From: Arthonia radiata
Taxonomy: Eukaryota > Ascomycota > Arthoniomycetes > Arthoniales > Arthoniaceae
Direction of reading: 5' to 3'
Length of the DNA: 64,000 nucleotides
NCBI GenBank assembly: GCA_002989075.1
Contig: PSQN01000001.1
Span: 1,605,153 to 1,669,152 of the forward strand
The notes under the pieces were generated by a model. That model had not been told where the DNA came from and did not search any database. It was given only the letters and a program-made list of their open reading frames with translations. Numbering within the stretch: the stretch's first letter is position 1; each line of letters starts with the position of its first letter. This document shows positions 10,461-23,200 of the stretch, piece by piece. The position numbers and the translations under genes were made by a program.

Positions 10461-11230
10461 ACACGACGGTGAGTGTGTAGCGCATTCTTCCTTTGTGCAC
10501 ATGATGAAAAACAGAATATTCACAGACCTGTTCTGAACCCCACTGTAGATCTCATTGTAGTCCAACTGCTGTCTGACCATGCCGCCTATCATCCAGCCTC
10601 TCACCAGTACATCATGAGACCGTTTACTGACATGGACAGTCTTCGCTTCGTCCTCCACACCAGACCGCGTACACAGTTCAGTTAGTATAGCCGCTAATCC
10701 GTCCGAGAATTCCGCGCGTATCGTCGACTCATGCCACACGGTTGATTACGACTTGACAAACTGTGTATTGGCGCAAGCCATTATCATCAAAGCTGAATGT
10801 CAGACATTCATCAGGGTGTTTCCTTGATTTAACAAAGGATTTCCTCGTGTTCGACGTTGCATACCAGCTGAGGACAAGGTCAGTGTCGCAATTTGATTGG
10901 CGGAAAGCGTGTGGCTGGGGTCTTGGCGCGTGGCTGGCACCAGCCACCCAGATTCACCCCTGCTCAAAAGTACCCCGGCCACGTGCAATGGAAAGTGAGG
11001 GCAAGCGTTTGTCCTCGCCTGCCACGACAATTAAGAAGCCTAGACAATATGCAAAACTCGATGGAAATCGTGGCGGGCATTTTCCGCCATTTCATAACCT
11101 CTAATATCGCCGTTTCTTCGTCATCTTCTCTGCATCCTCACCCCATCGTTCCCTTCACACCCAGTGACCTTACACTGTTCGCTCTGCTTGTCTGTTCCGC
11201 CTTCACGCAGTCCTTGCCTCATACTCCAAG
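10461..11230. promoter_or_regulatory. Intergenic: phosphatase 3' UTR and wall-protein promoter
   Basis: This is 770 bp with no supportable gene. Its right part (about 11110-11230) is C/T-rich, as is usual for the 5' leaders of highly expressed ascomycete genes, and runs directly into the ATG at 11231. Confidence 0.5.
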
Positions 11231-13222
11231 ATGTCACGACAGTCTCACTCTTCCCCGGTCATATTCACATTGCTGGCGCTTGCGCAGAGCAGTCACGGCA
11301 TACGAAATGTCAAGATCGCCAACTTCATCGACGCGCATATACCAGCGCCCTTGACCCGCCGACAAGAACTGTACTCCCAGCCGCCCATGGTCATCCCCGT
11401 CAACGGAGCAGTTTACACCGTATCGCAAGGTGCTCTTGCGGCTCCCAGCGCCTACGCCAATTCCGCTCGTGATACAAATGCCCCTGTGCCCTCAAGTGTG
11501 GCGGCCACTGAGAACGCCTCCGAATCTCTCAACGCACTTTCATACTTGACCTCATCACCAGTTGCGACAGCAACCGAGGTTCCCGCAGCAACCAATATCT
11601 CAACACAACAACCATCTGAAATCTCAGAGACGCCCTCACAACCTTCAGCCTCTGCATCGCCTCCGTCAGATACTTCCAACGCGTCCTCAGCGTTCAGTAC
11701 AGCTTCAGCGTCGTGGGACTCAGAAGCATCCGCCATGGCTGCCACAGCTGTCGCCACCGCCTCTTCCCAATCACTAAACGCACTGTCATACCTCACGAAC
11801 ACGATGGCTCAGCAATCTACCTTACCTTCGGCACCAAGCGCACCCGTAATAAGTACTGCAATCAGTGTCGTTGCTGTGCCAAGCGACATCCAGGCTGCAC
11901 CCATCAGTGCGCCATCTGTGCTCTCATCGATCGCCAGCTCGGCCAGTGTTGCCGCAGTGGCCGCTGCATCAAGCGCCTCCGGAAATGCACCCGCAGTTCT
12001 GTCGTCTATCGCCAGCTCTGCCAGCGTCGCGGCCGTTTCCGCCGCCTCCAGCGCTTCTGGAAATGCACCGGCAGTGCTGTCGTCTATCGCCAGCTCGGTC
12101 AGTGTTGCGGCCTTCTCTGCTGCTTCGAGCGCGTCCGAGGCAGCAGGCGTCGGTGCTTCTGACAATGCATACTCTGTGTTGAACAGTGCCATTGCTACTC
12201 AATCTGGCTTCAACCCATCAGTGGCGTTCCCAGTCCTCCCGCCTCCCGTGGTGGTTACAGGTCAGAGCTCTGCCTCTGCAGCAGTATCATCTGCAGCAAG
12301 CGCCGCTTCGGGGTCAATCGCGTCAGCTTCTCAAGCAGCTGCATCGGTCTCGAGTGCTGCATCGCAATCAATCACCTCTGCTACGGACACCGCCGCATCA
12401 GCATCCAGCGCCGCGTCAGAGTCAGCGGCTTCTGCTGCTCAGGGAGTTGCGTCTGCGTCCAGCGCTGCATCTGAATCAGTGTCATCGGCTTCTGAGTCCG
12501 TAGCTTCCGCGACCGAGATAGCTGCATCAGCATACAGCGCTGCATCTGAATCAGTGTCATCAGCTTCTGAGTCCGTAGCCTCCGCGACCGAGACAGCTGC
12601 ATCAGCATCCAGCGCTGCTTCTGAATCCATCTCCTCAGCTTCTGCGTCACTCGCATCAACCACCGAGACGGCTGCATCAGGAACAAGCGCCGCATCGGAA
12701 TCGGTATCTTCAGCTTCTGAGTCCATCGCCTCTCAGACTATCTCCGGGACGAGTGTCTTACTACCGCCCGGTATCATCGGCTCCACCTCTGGATCATCAA
12801 CCCTGGACTCCACAGCAGCAACAGCGACATCGCAGGCGACTTCAGATGATACCTCAACCAATATTGACTCAGGTAATAGCTCAGCCACCCCAGCAGAGTC
12901 ATCAGCAACCGCGACGAGTCAATCAGTGTCCGCACAGACGTCCAGCGAGTCTTCTTCCGCGACCGAAGCAACATCGACTGATTCTACCATGGTTACCAGC
13001 ACTTCCACAGCCGGCTCCCAACAGAGCAGTCAGCCCCCGGCATCGTCTACAAGAAGCTCGACCAGCAGGAACGGTGCTGCCACGGCTTCGCAGACCGGCG
13101 GTCAAGGTGAGGCCACGGCGGCTCCTCCGGCCAACAGCGCTTCAGCATTGTCATTGCCTCGCTTGTCTACGTGCCTGATGGCTGTCTTCTTTGCAGCCAT
13201 TTCTGGGCTTGCTTGCATCTGA
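11231..13222 (+). CDS. Ser/Ala-rich repeat protein, probably GPI-anchored cell-wall protein
   Basis: A single exon encodes 663 residues. The N-terminus has a hydrophobic secretion signal (FTLLALAQSSHG, cleavage near 23) and a possible Kex2 site (RR at 54-55). The rest is Ser/Ala/Thr-rich, so heavy O-mannosylation is expected. Two repeat blocks are visible. Three near-identical 26-residue units (78 nt, beginning 11918, 11996 and 12074) start VLSSIASS. A second block near 12450-12740 has 25-residue units beginning SAASESVSSASES. The C-terminus (LSTCLMAVFFAAISGLACI) is hydrophobic after a small-residue stretch, typical of a GPI signal. No catalytic domain is seen. The long antisense frames across it come from its skewed composition. 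A structural or adhesion role at the cell surface is inferred. Confidence 0.8.
   Translation: MSRQSHSSPVIFTLLALAQSSHGIRNVKIANFIDAHIPAPLTRRQELYSQPPMVIPVNGAVYTVSQGALAAPSAYANSARDTNAPVPSSVAATENASESLNALSYLTSSPVATATEVPAATNISTQQPSEISETPSQPSASASPPSDTSNASSAFSTASASWDSEASAMAATAVATASSQSLNALSYLTNTMAQQSTLPSAPSAPVISTAISVVAVPSDIQAAPISAPSVLSSIASSASVAAVAAASSASGNAPAVLSSIASSASVAAVSAASSASGNAPAVLSSIASSVSVAAFSAASSASEAAGVGASDNAYSVLNSAIATQSGFNPSVAFPVLPPPVVVTGQSSASAAVSSAASAASGSIASASQAAASVSSAASQSITSATDTAASASSAASESAASAAQGVASASSAASESVSSASESVASATEIAASAYSAASESVSSASESVASATETAASASSAASESISSASASLASTTETAASGTSAASESVSSASESIASQTISGTSVLLPPGIIGSTSGSSTLDSTAATATSQATSDDTSTNIDSGNSSATPAESSATATSQSVSAQTSSESSSATEATSTDSTMVTSTSTAGSQQSSQPPASSTRSSTSRNGAATASQTGGQGEATAAPPANSASALSLPRLSTCLMAVFFAAISGLACI
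11918..12151 (+). repeat. Three 78-bp tandem repeats inside the wall-protein gene
   Basis: The units start at 11918, 11996 and 12074 and keep the reading frame (78 = 26 codons). The third unit diverges at its end. In-frame tandem repeats of this kind change length by slippage or recombination and often vary between strains. Confidence 0.8.
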
Positions 13223-14232
13223 TCAAGGGTGAGAAGTGCACTGCGTTCAAACGAAGCTTAGTCTTCGAGACTATACCCATTTGCTTTGGTGGCGTTGTTT
13301 CGGATGGGTCGGGGCACTAATCACTATGTGTACATGTTTATCACACGCGTTACGAGCGAAGGCGTTGAGGACATGTGTAAAGAGTGAAGGAACTGCTTGA
13401 ATGTGACTATGGCAGGCAGTACGTAAATGGGTCAAACAGATAATGTTGCTATCATCGACCTGGTCTATCCTTCCGCTGTCACATCTACGTCCTGTTAGTC
13501 ATCTAGATCAAGTACTGCGTGTCACAAACATCGGTAAAAGACGTTACCCTCCCCGTCAGAGATGAGAAAAGGCGTCGGTGAAGATATTTGTGACACGTCG
13601 ATCGCGGACACGCTCGTCATTGGGTGTTTTGAGAAGTTTTCACGGAATGGCGTTATATCATCGGCCGAAGGACGATCATCACGAACGCGCTCTTGCCTCG
13701 CGGAACTTATCGCTCACCAGCTTCCCTTCATCATTTATCCCACCTTGCGTCTTTGCAACACCTTTCAAGTGCATCGGTTTCTTCTTCGCCGATCCATGAC
13801 CACAAATAATTAGGACCCGCCATGTCAGCAGGAGCCTGCACCTTCCTCTGACGCCTAAGTCGCTCACGAAATTTACTCTTGAACTCGCCAACATCTAATC
13901 ACTACCAAGATCACTGCAGCCCCGGCCTGCAATACCTCACACCCAACAAGCTGCATCCCAATCGACAACCAGTCTCTTTGCTTTAACTTTTGGCCACGTC
14001 TTCGCAAGGTCCGTCCCGTGTCTATTGCAAGCCTATCACACGTGGAACCCTCGCCCCAACCACTCCCCCGTCGGAACACGAAAACGCCAGGAGGAATCAT
14101 CGCTCTGCTTGGTAGAGAGGTTTAGGCATCCTCCGCTTATCTACAGAGGAGCTCTGCTTCTCCCACGGCCAACTGGAGACGCCATCTTTAATTGCGGCCT
14201 TTTAGGCCTTCCCTGACAACCATCGAATTGTC
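13223..14232. promoter_or_regulatory. Intergenic: wall-protein 3' UTR and TOM1 promoter
   Basis: About 1 kb lies between two plus-strand genes. Only short frames of no recognisable family are present. The last 250 bp should hold the TOM1 5' UTR. Confidence 0.5.
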
Positions 14233-17200
14233 ATGGGCAAGATTCGAAAGCAATCGTCACCTCACAATGACATTTCACTGGTAAGCAAACACCGATTATC
14301 CTTTTCGATAGATTCGCAAACTGACATCCCTAGTCACCGGCGCTGAGACGCTTCATCGATGCATGTAGTCGGCTTCCTTTGCATCAACTGCCCGCTCACC
14401 TATGTACCTTCCCTGCCCACTGGCCATTTCCTCGTGGAGATCTCTTCAACTGGATACCTGTCCTGAATCGCTTCGACGACATCCTCGAGAAATTTACACA
14501 AGTATACCGCCTGCACGAGGGGCCTCAGTCGAAGCCGTTCCGCCGCGAACTCTTGCTTGACAAACCGTCATCGGCAGAGGGGGTTGAAAATGCAGCATTG
14601 CAGAATGCAGGCTTTTCGGCGGAGGGTGATGAGGAGCTGGTGAAGCACATCCTCGAATTCTCAAGACTCCTATTCGAGAACTGCGCAAACAGACGACTTT
14701 ATGCCAGCAGCCAACATCTCGACGCTGTCCTCAACACAACATCGTTGTCTCTTCTGAACGTCGCACTCAAGCTTGCACTTCGCCTTGCAGAGAAATATGC
14801 GTCTGACCGAGTGCGGCAAACACCTCCTGCACGCGAGGGGTTGTTTTTGCCGTCAGTATCCCACGGCACGCTTGCAACGCATTACCAGATCAATCTCGAC
14901 AAGCTACAGAAGCTGTCACTTCCTTTTCGCAAAGGCCTAGGCTCGCCATCGAAACGTGCTACGGATGTGAAAGAAACCGAGCAGGGTCTTTATGTTACGC
15001 CGACATTCGCGCCGGACCTTTTATCCATACTCGAAGATGAAGAGACGGATGACAAGCGCATCGAAACATACGGCCAGCCATACTTTTCTCTACACACGGA
15101 ACCAAAACCCACCGATAATGGAGGCGCGCCTCGTTACGATACCGAGCAACAAGGTCCACCGACCGAGAACGGCTCGTCCAAGAGCGTCAACGATGGTGCA
15201 AAGCAACCTGCACGCTTTGAACTCATCGAAGTGCCTACATCAGAGCTTTTACAAAACTCTCTTTGCGAGATCGTTGCACAGTACATGCCACGGTTTCCTA
15301 AGCAGTGTCAGTATGAGTTCTTGTGCCGACTGCGCACCTCCAAGGCCCTCTGTGGCTCTCACTCGGACCGAGCCTCAATGATTCAGTCCCGTCTTCTCGC
15401 CGTCGCGAACTACTTGAATATCTTCCCCGAGAGCCATCACTCAAGTCCCCTTAGTTCGAAGATCTTCCAGACCGAGGGGGACGAGATCCGCCGCGCCAAG
15501 CTATCTTCTCAGCTCTGCGATGTCCTGCATCCATCACCTGGCAAGGCTCATGTAGTGCCTCGATCTCTGCAGTCGTTGGCATTGACGGTGCTGGAAGGGT
15601 ACGCAAACCACCAAAAGAAGTCATCCGAAGCAATAGCGGCACTTGGAGCCAATGTCAATCACGGGGTCCTGACCTACCTCGTCCGCAAGGCAGTTAATGA
15701 CTTGTCTGAGGATGCCGACTCGCTCTCTGCTGAGGATAGGGAGTGGTCGAAAGCTCTGTTCTCTCTTCTGCACAGTCTTCCAAAGTCTGTACCGCGTGCG
15801 GCAGATGGACTTCTTACTACTGGCGTATTGGACAGCTTCGTTGAAGCGTTGCGTTTACGCACGAGGCGGTCCGAGAATGCTTTCCCTCAATTCCTCACCT
15901 CTATTGATGTCTTTGTGTACAACATTCGAGAGGCGTATACTGCTCTCAGTACTGCTGGCGGTCCAGACACCATTTCCGACCTCTTCCGATATGAAGTCGA
16001 CCAAGCCTTTTCGACCGCCATGAATGGTCAAGGTATGCCTGACGACTGGCGATCGGGCGTCGTGGATTATCAGATTAGCTTCGTTCAACAAGCAACCTTG
16101 CGCAATATCTTCAAGCTGCTGAAGAACTTGATGGCAATGGCTGGTGGCGCTACTGACCGCAATCTGCGCAACCTGATTGAGTCTTCGCAGCTGCTTTCTG
16201 CACTCCGACGTATTGTCGATTACCCTTCGCTTTTCGGATCAAACATCTGGTGCGGCGCTGTGGACGTCTTTAGTAACTTCATTCACAACGAGCCTACCAG
16301 TTACGCAGCGATTGCTGAAGCCGGGTTGACTCAAGCGTTTCTCGGCACTGTTACGCACTCTAGCGACTCTAAGGCTTCTGCAGACGATGCTTCAAAGAGC
16401 ACTGCAAAAGCTGTGCAAGACTCCATCACCCCACAGTCTCCTCCATCGACTCTGGAAGCTATTACGACCATTCCACAAGCTTTTGGCGCCATCTGCCTCA
16501 ACGAAAATGGTATGCGCCAATTTGTCGAGTCACAAGCATTGAGCATCTTCTTCCAAGATCTCCTCAAGCCTGTTTATTCCAAAGCTTTAGCGGACGCTAT
16601 CGACATTCACCGTTCTAGACGTGTTGACGTGGAGTCTCTTGGCGCATCATTTGACGAGCTCGCTCGTCATCATCCAAGCCTCAAGCCAGAAATCATTCGA
16701 AACTTCGTGATTATGGTTGACGCTCTGCACAAGGACATTACGAATCCGCGATGGCAGCAACAACCCAGTTTTCCTGGAGCGACAGTCCAAGTGCAGACCC
16801 CGGCGAGCGTTTCCACCCTCTCGTTACTTTCAGATTCGCAACGAGAAAGCAGCGACGTGGAGATGAGCGATGGGGGCAAAGCAGACAGCACCAACACAAT
16901 TGGTAGTGCTGGCGCACAGGCCAATCTGGATCGCATGAAGGTCGTCTCGGAGATGATGTCGGGCTTCTTCAGCAACACGTCGTTCTGTTCATTATTTGCT
17001 GAGCAGGGCGGCCTGGAGAAGCTCATCGATATCCTCTCTACACCAGTCTACGCCCTCGATCCGCCCGTTGTAGTCTCACAGCCCGGTTTCACGCGAGTCA
17101 CATCGACCTTCATCGTTCAAAAACCCCATCTTGTCGTACTTTTGTTGCTTGAGCGTTTGCAGAAAGCTGTTCAGCTTTGCCGCCCTTTACTGAATCAGCA

Positions 17201-20200
17201 AGACGGGACGCCGTTCTTAGCACAATACGTGAAAGATCACAGCTCGTCAACGGTGCAAGGCGGCTCAATGACTGTCTGCATCAATGCGCTCTCAACAGTG
17301 CGCAACATACTCTCAGTCTTTACTCCCACATTGATGGAGCCGACCAGCCGGCATTCTCAGAACCCGATGTCCTCCGTCAATGTCGCCGACACTGTCAATG
17401 AACTTGTGCCGCAGCTACTGTCAGTGTCGAGATCCTGCATAATTGAGAACGCGTTGCTGCAAAACCAGGTGTCGAGCCAGCTTGTCAATAGTCAATTTGG
17501 AAGCGTTAGCGCTCTCGACGCAGCTCAGAAGTCCGAATCTACAAAGTCCGTCAATGGCGATGGTTTAGAAGCGCGCACTGACGGTCCATCACCGTCTGAA
17601 CTTGCCGTCAATGGCGAGGGCGAGGGTAATTCAGCCCAGAAACCCGTCAGCCAAGTGTCAGAGCACGAAAAACAAGCATACTTGAAGATTGGAGGCTTGC
17701 TGAAGAATCTGCCATACGACATCTCGTTCTTTCTCCATTCCGTCGGCAAGTGTCTAGCATTGGCGCGACGCTTACCGACAGATTCTTTTCAGCGAGCAAA
17801 GTCGTTGTCGATTGCGACCGGCATCGCAACAGCGCTGGCCGGCTTTGTTGAACAGCCTCTCCCGAGCAATTTCTCCACGAAGATTGCAGATTATGCACGA
17901 CGAAATGTCGTCATGGCGAGCGTGGCTGCCCTCATCGACAAGCGCTCGGACTCAACCTCACAGTTCTTAACCATTGTCGTCTGGTATTTTAAGAAAGCAG
18001 GCGGCATTGATGCCTTGTTGAAAATCGCAAAGGCTTTCACGTCCAGCAGCCAATTGCCCGGCTACGAAGAATCTGATGCGAGAGTGCACGAAGCAACCTG
18101 GGCATTCCAAGGTCTACGCACGTTGTTTGGATTCTTCATGCGCGCGACTAATCAGCGTTCTGTGCACGAGTCTCACCAGACGGCTGCGTTGAGTGCTCGT
18201 GCAGATCGGGAGCGCGACCGAGCCGACTACTTTTCTGAAGGCCAGTTCCTCGTTGAGATGCGGTATTACGCTCTGCAATTTGTTCAGCCAATCTGGGAGT
18301 CAGACGGCATTTCCAAGCTATCCCGTGATCTTGTCAAACACATTTGCACTATCTTGCAGTATTCTTTGGAGGCATCCGGCGAATCGGGAGCCTACAAGGG
18401 CACTGACAAAATTCAAGCCAGAGCGCCGTCGCCCTCAAAGAAGTGGCGCTTGCGGAGCGAGGAATCCATCAGGACACTGACCGATAAGGGCTTTGATGAG
18501 GACCTTGCTCGAGAGGCTTTGTATCGATGCATGGGCCACTCATCAGCAGCTCAGGAGTACTGCACGCTTCGACAGCGGAATATTAACATCCCTCGTTTCG
18601 AAATCCCTGCAGACGACTTGACACAACCTGCGCCCCCCAATGGTAATGGAGAGTCAAGCGAGGCATCACGTTCGACTCAGCGCCCGGCAGGCACACGAAG
18701 CGAGGACGAGATCGACGATGAGACCGCTCGTCAAGAAGCGCAGGAGCTTGTTAGCCGCTTGCTCGACGCTTCAGACGATCCTTCATTAGACAATCGACTC
18801 AGTGATATTGGTGAAACACCTGATGCCCCCACTGTCCCTTCAGATCGAGGTCCTGCGACATCCTCGGATGCGCATGCCGCTCCCGGTCATGAGGCGGCTG
18901 AAAATGCGTTGCTAATTACAGTTGACTCTGTTGACGGGCTGCGGAATACAATCCGTGAGCATCTTGTTGACCGAACTCTACATGTTCTCAATTCATTCGA
19001 TACGCTGTCCTTTGAACTTGGCGATCTGATCATCTCGAGCGTTGCGAAAGCTCCGGACGCGAATGCTACCAAGGGCGACATCTCAAGAACTCTGTTGCAC
19101 TCTCTCATCTCTTATCAAGGCGGCGACGATCTGAAAGAGTCCTCTACCAAGATCGCCTCGAGTGCCCATCTCCTTGGCGTCGTTTTTCAGGACAAGCACT
19201 TTTTTGAAAGCGCCCGTGAGGATCTGATGGACAACGTGGAGGCACTCACTCAATATTTGACCACGTCGCTGGACTCGCAGTCGACACAAACTCTCACGTG
19301 GATGTCCAACATCTTACTGATTGTGGAGAAAATGCTCTGCGAAGACTTGCAGCCCATGCAATTGCGCTCGAATTCCCGTGACACCGAGAAGAGCTCGGAG
19401 AAGGATCAGATCATCAAATACCGAGATCCACTCGTATCAAAGGGGAGTAAGCAGGAAATCTTCAAAGCTATTTCCAGCCTTCTCCCCAGGGTCGGCAAAG
19501 ACACAACCCTTGCTACTTCATGTCTGCGCGTTCTTGTGGCACTAACGCGGGACTCTGACGTTAGCTTGCAGTTGGCTGAGAAGCGCAGTATGCAGCGATT
19601 GTTCGTTATGGTAAAGCAACTGGGCACAGTCAAAGACGCAACCATCACGCCACTGTTGTTAGTTATCCTCAGACAGATGGTTGAAGACGAAGCCACTGTC
19701 CGACAGATCATGCGTAGCGAGATCGAAGGATACTTCGCCAAAAATTCCCGGCAGAGTCCTACTTTGAATACTTACACCAGACAGCTTTTCCACCTGAGCC
19801 TACGTTCTCCGGAGATCTTTACTGAAGTCACCAACGAGCTCGTAGCTTTGTCTCGTGTCCAGGATGGATCTGCCACTGGAGAGCATTCGCTCGTTTTGAA
19901 GCGCGATCTGCCGCCAATGGAACAAATTGATGACGACCCGGTAACGTCGAAAAATCGGGATAGTAACACAATCCTCGCGGCACAGGAAAAGCCCTCAGAG
20001 GCCTCAGACGCACAGCCATCCACTGAGCAGCCAATCGCGAATGGAGACGCACAGATCACGGATAGCAAAGCCCCGGTACTCCCTCGAGCCGACGGCGTGA
20101 CTGCGTTTTTGTTGTCTGAGCTGCTTGCCTACAAAGACGTTCAAGATCGAGAACAGTCAACATCTGCGACGGATGCACAGAAGACCGACCGTGAAGGTGA

Positions 20201-23200
20201 TGTCGAAATGGTCAACGGCGCGTCTTCATCCGCCGGTGCTCAAGACTCAAGTCAAGCAAGCCAGCCTGCAACTGCCGGCGGTGACAAGTCTGCCTTCAAG
20301 CTTGATGATCATCCAATCTTTGTCTACAGATGTCTGCTCATGCAGTGTCTCACCGAGCTTCTGCAGTCCTACGGTCTGGCGAAACTGAATTTCATCGCAT
20401 TTTCGCGCAAAATGGACCCGCCAGTGAGCGAGCCGATCAAACCCCGTTCAGGCGTTTTGCATTACCTGCTGCAGACCCTCATCGCGGACTCGTCACCCAA
20501 TGAGACCAATGAGAGTCTCACGAAAAAGCGCGGCGCAACGTGCAACTGGGCAACTAATGTTTTGACTGCTTTATGTGCGCGCACCCAGGAAAAGTATATT
20601 GCAGCTCAGCCCGACGCTTCAGAGATGGATGACGACCAGGATCTTGCATTTGTTCGCAAATTCGTGCTCGAGCACGCTCTTAAAGCTTACAGAGATGCGG
20701 CTACTTCTAGCGAGCTTTCCAAGGAGGTCAAATTTGCCAAGCTCCACAATCTGGCAGAACTCTTCAATCGCATGTTGACAGGCAAGTCGGTGAGCAATCC
20801 AACGAGCCACGATCACACTCGAGAGCATCGCGTGGAGGTTCAGAAGTCAATGGCGAAGATCATGTTTGAGAAACATTTCATTCCAATGCTCACGACCTCC
20901 GTCTCCGACCTGGATCAGCATACACCTGACGCGAATAGGGCTCTGAAATGCATCTTGAAAGCATTAAAGACACTGACACATACTGCAATACACCTCAGCG
21001 AGACCGGAAAAATAACGTCGGTTACAGAGCAGGACGACGGAGATGAAATCTCCTCTGCATCTTCCACATCTGACATCGGCGAGGGTCGTGAGGAGACTCC
21101 CGATCTCTTTCGCAATTCGACCCTTGGCATGTTCGAGCCTGGGCGCGAAGATGCTTCAAGCTCCGAGGAATCAGAAGGCGAAGAGGGCGAGGACGACATA
21201 TACGGGGACGATTATGCCGATGACATGGAGTTTGATGAGGAGGATCCTGACCAGGCCGACGGCGAAGTTGTTAGTGAGGACGATGAAGATGATCCGGACG
21301 GCATGGGAAACGTGGAAGGTCTCCCTGGCGATGTTCCCATGGAGGTTGAGATAGACATCGAAGACGGAGAGGATCACGATCCCTCGGATGACGACGATGA
21401 GGATGAGGGTGAGTCTTCTGACCCGAGTGAAGACGAAGAGGGCGAAGACGGAGACGACATAGATCTTGAGATCATGGATGATGTCGAGGGCGACGAGGAA
21501 GGGCAGAGTGATGAAGAGCATGATGATGACCAAGGCGATGAGTGGCAGGATGAAGACGAGGACGAGGACGAAGAAGCCATCGACTTCCCCGAGCAGCATC
21601 ATCACCCTGTCGGCATCGACCCAATGGCGGAGAGTCGTGGGGAGTCGCCGTCTGAACATGATATTGTTCTGCCTATTCCTCATCCAGGCCCCATGGATCC
21701 TGCAGATCGCGCTGCGTTGAACGCTTTGCACGAGCAGTATGACGATATGCCAGACGATGCCGACGACCAGGATTCAGAGGACGAAGACCATGAGGTCGAT
21801 GATGAAGAAGATGATTACGACGAGGACGAAATGATTTTTGGACGTCATGAGCTCGATGACGACGATATGGAGGTTCCCTCCATGCCATTTCAGTGGCCAC
21901 CGGGAGCAGCACCGCGCCGACATCATCACCATGCTCTACATCACCATCACCGCCACATGCCTTCATTCCTTCCCGATATGGACTCCATGTTCATGCCAGA
22001 GCTGCGCTCGCACCGCAATGGCGCACCGCGCACACCTGACGACAATCAAGGCGTGAATCCTCTCTTGAACCGAAGCCGACGCGAGCAAGGTCCACAGCCT
22101 TCAGGTCTGCCGCGCGCGCCTCGTACAGGATCCTTGGGCTCACTCAACCCAGCCTCCATCTTCGCTTCACTTGGACGCAACATGCCTGAAGATGCGCTTG
22201 GCTTCGATAGACAGGCGCTTGATCAGATCCTTCAGACGCTTGGTCAGGGAGGTGCCTTCTCGATATCGATGCATGGGACTGACTCTCGCGGGCATCCTGT
22301 GCACGGCCTTCGACATGTTTTTGACGGGGGCCCTCCGCGAGCGGGTATGGCGGTCCCTGAACGAGACGATCCGTACCAGACCACACTATTTGAGCCCGCT
22401 GTCACAAGAGCACGTTGGGAAGAAGCCGCGCGCATACTCTTTGGTCCGGACTATGTTGGCAAGAGCAGTCACCTAGTCAGTTCAATCCTGAGAGTACTTA
22501 CGCCGCCAGCTCTCGAGCGCGAGAAACAGCTGAACGCCAAACGTGAAGAGCGTGAGCGCAAGATTGAAGAACAGCAAGCCAAGGCGAGAGTAGAGCGAGA
22601 AGAGCGTGAGGCGCGCGAGAAGAAGGAGCGAGAAGAGCGCGAAGAGAAGGAGAAGGCCGAGCGCGAAGCAGCTGAAGCTGAAGCTGCTCGACTCGCGGCA
22701 ACGCAAGAGCCCGAACAGGGCGAAGCCCACGTTGAAGAAATACCCACAGCGGAACCAATGGAAGGTGTTGAAGCCTCCGAACCCACTCAGGCGGAGCCGA
22801 CAATCACGGAACCGGGCCCATCAGAGCCTGCGGAGCCAATCGTGACCTCAATACGGGGTCGGGAAGTGAATATCACTCACCTGGGCATCGACACCGCTTA
22901 CTTAGAAGCTTTACCCGAGGAGCTTAGAGAAGAAGTCATTATGCAGCAAGCTGCGGAACATCGGTCTACACAACCAGCTCCGCAAGAAGGACAGGAGCCG
23001 ACGACTATCGATAACGATTTCCTTGAGGCCCTACCTCCTGACATCCGTGAAGAAATCTTGCAGCAAGAGGCCCAAGACCGACGTCGACGTGAGCGCGAAG
23101 AAACCCGGCGCAGAGCTCGCGAGAGTGGCGCACCTGCCCAGCCCGAAGACATTGACCCAGCAAGCCTCATCGCATCGTTAGATCCAATGCTACGTCAACA

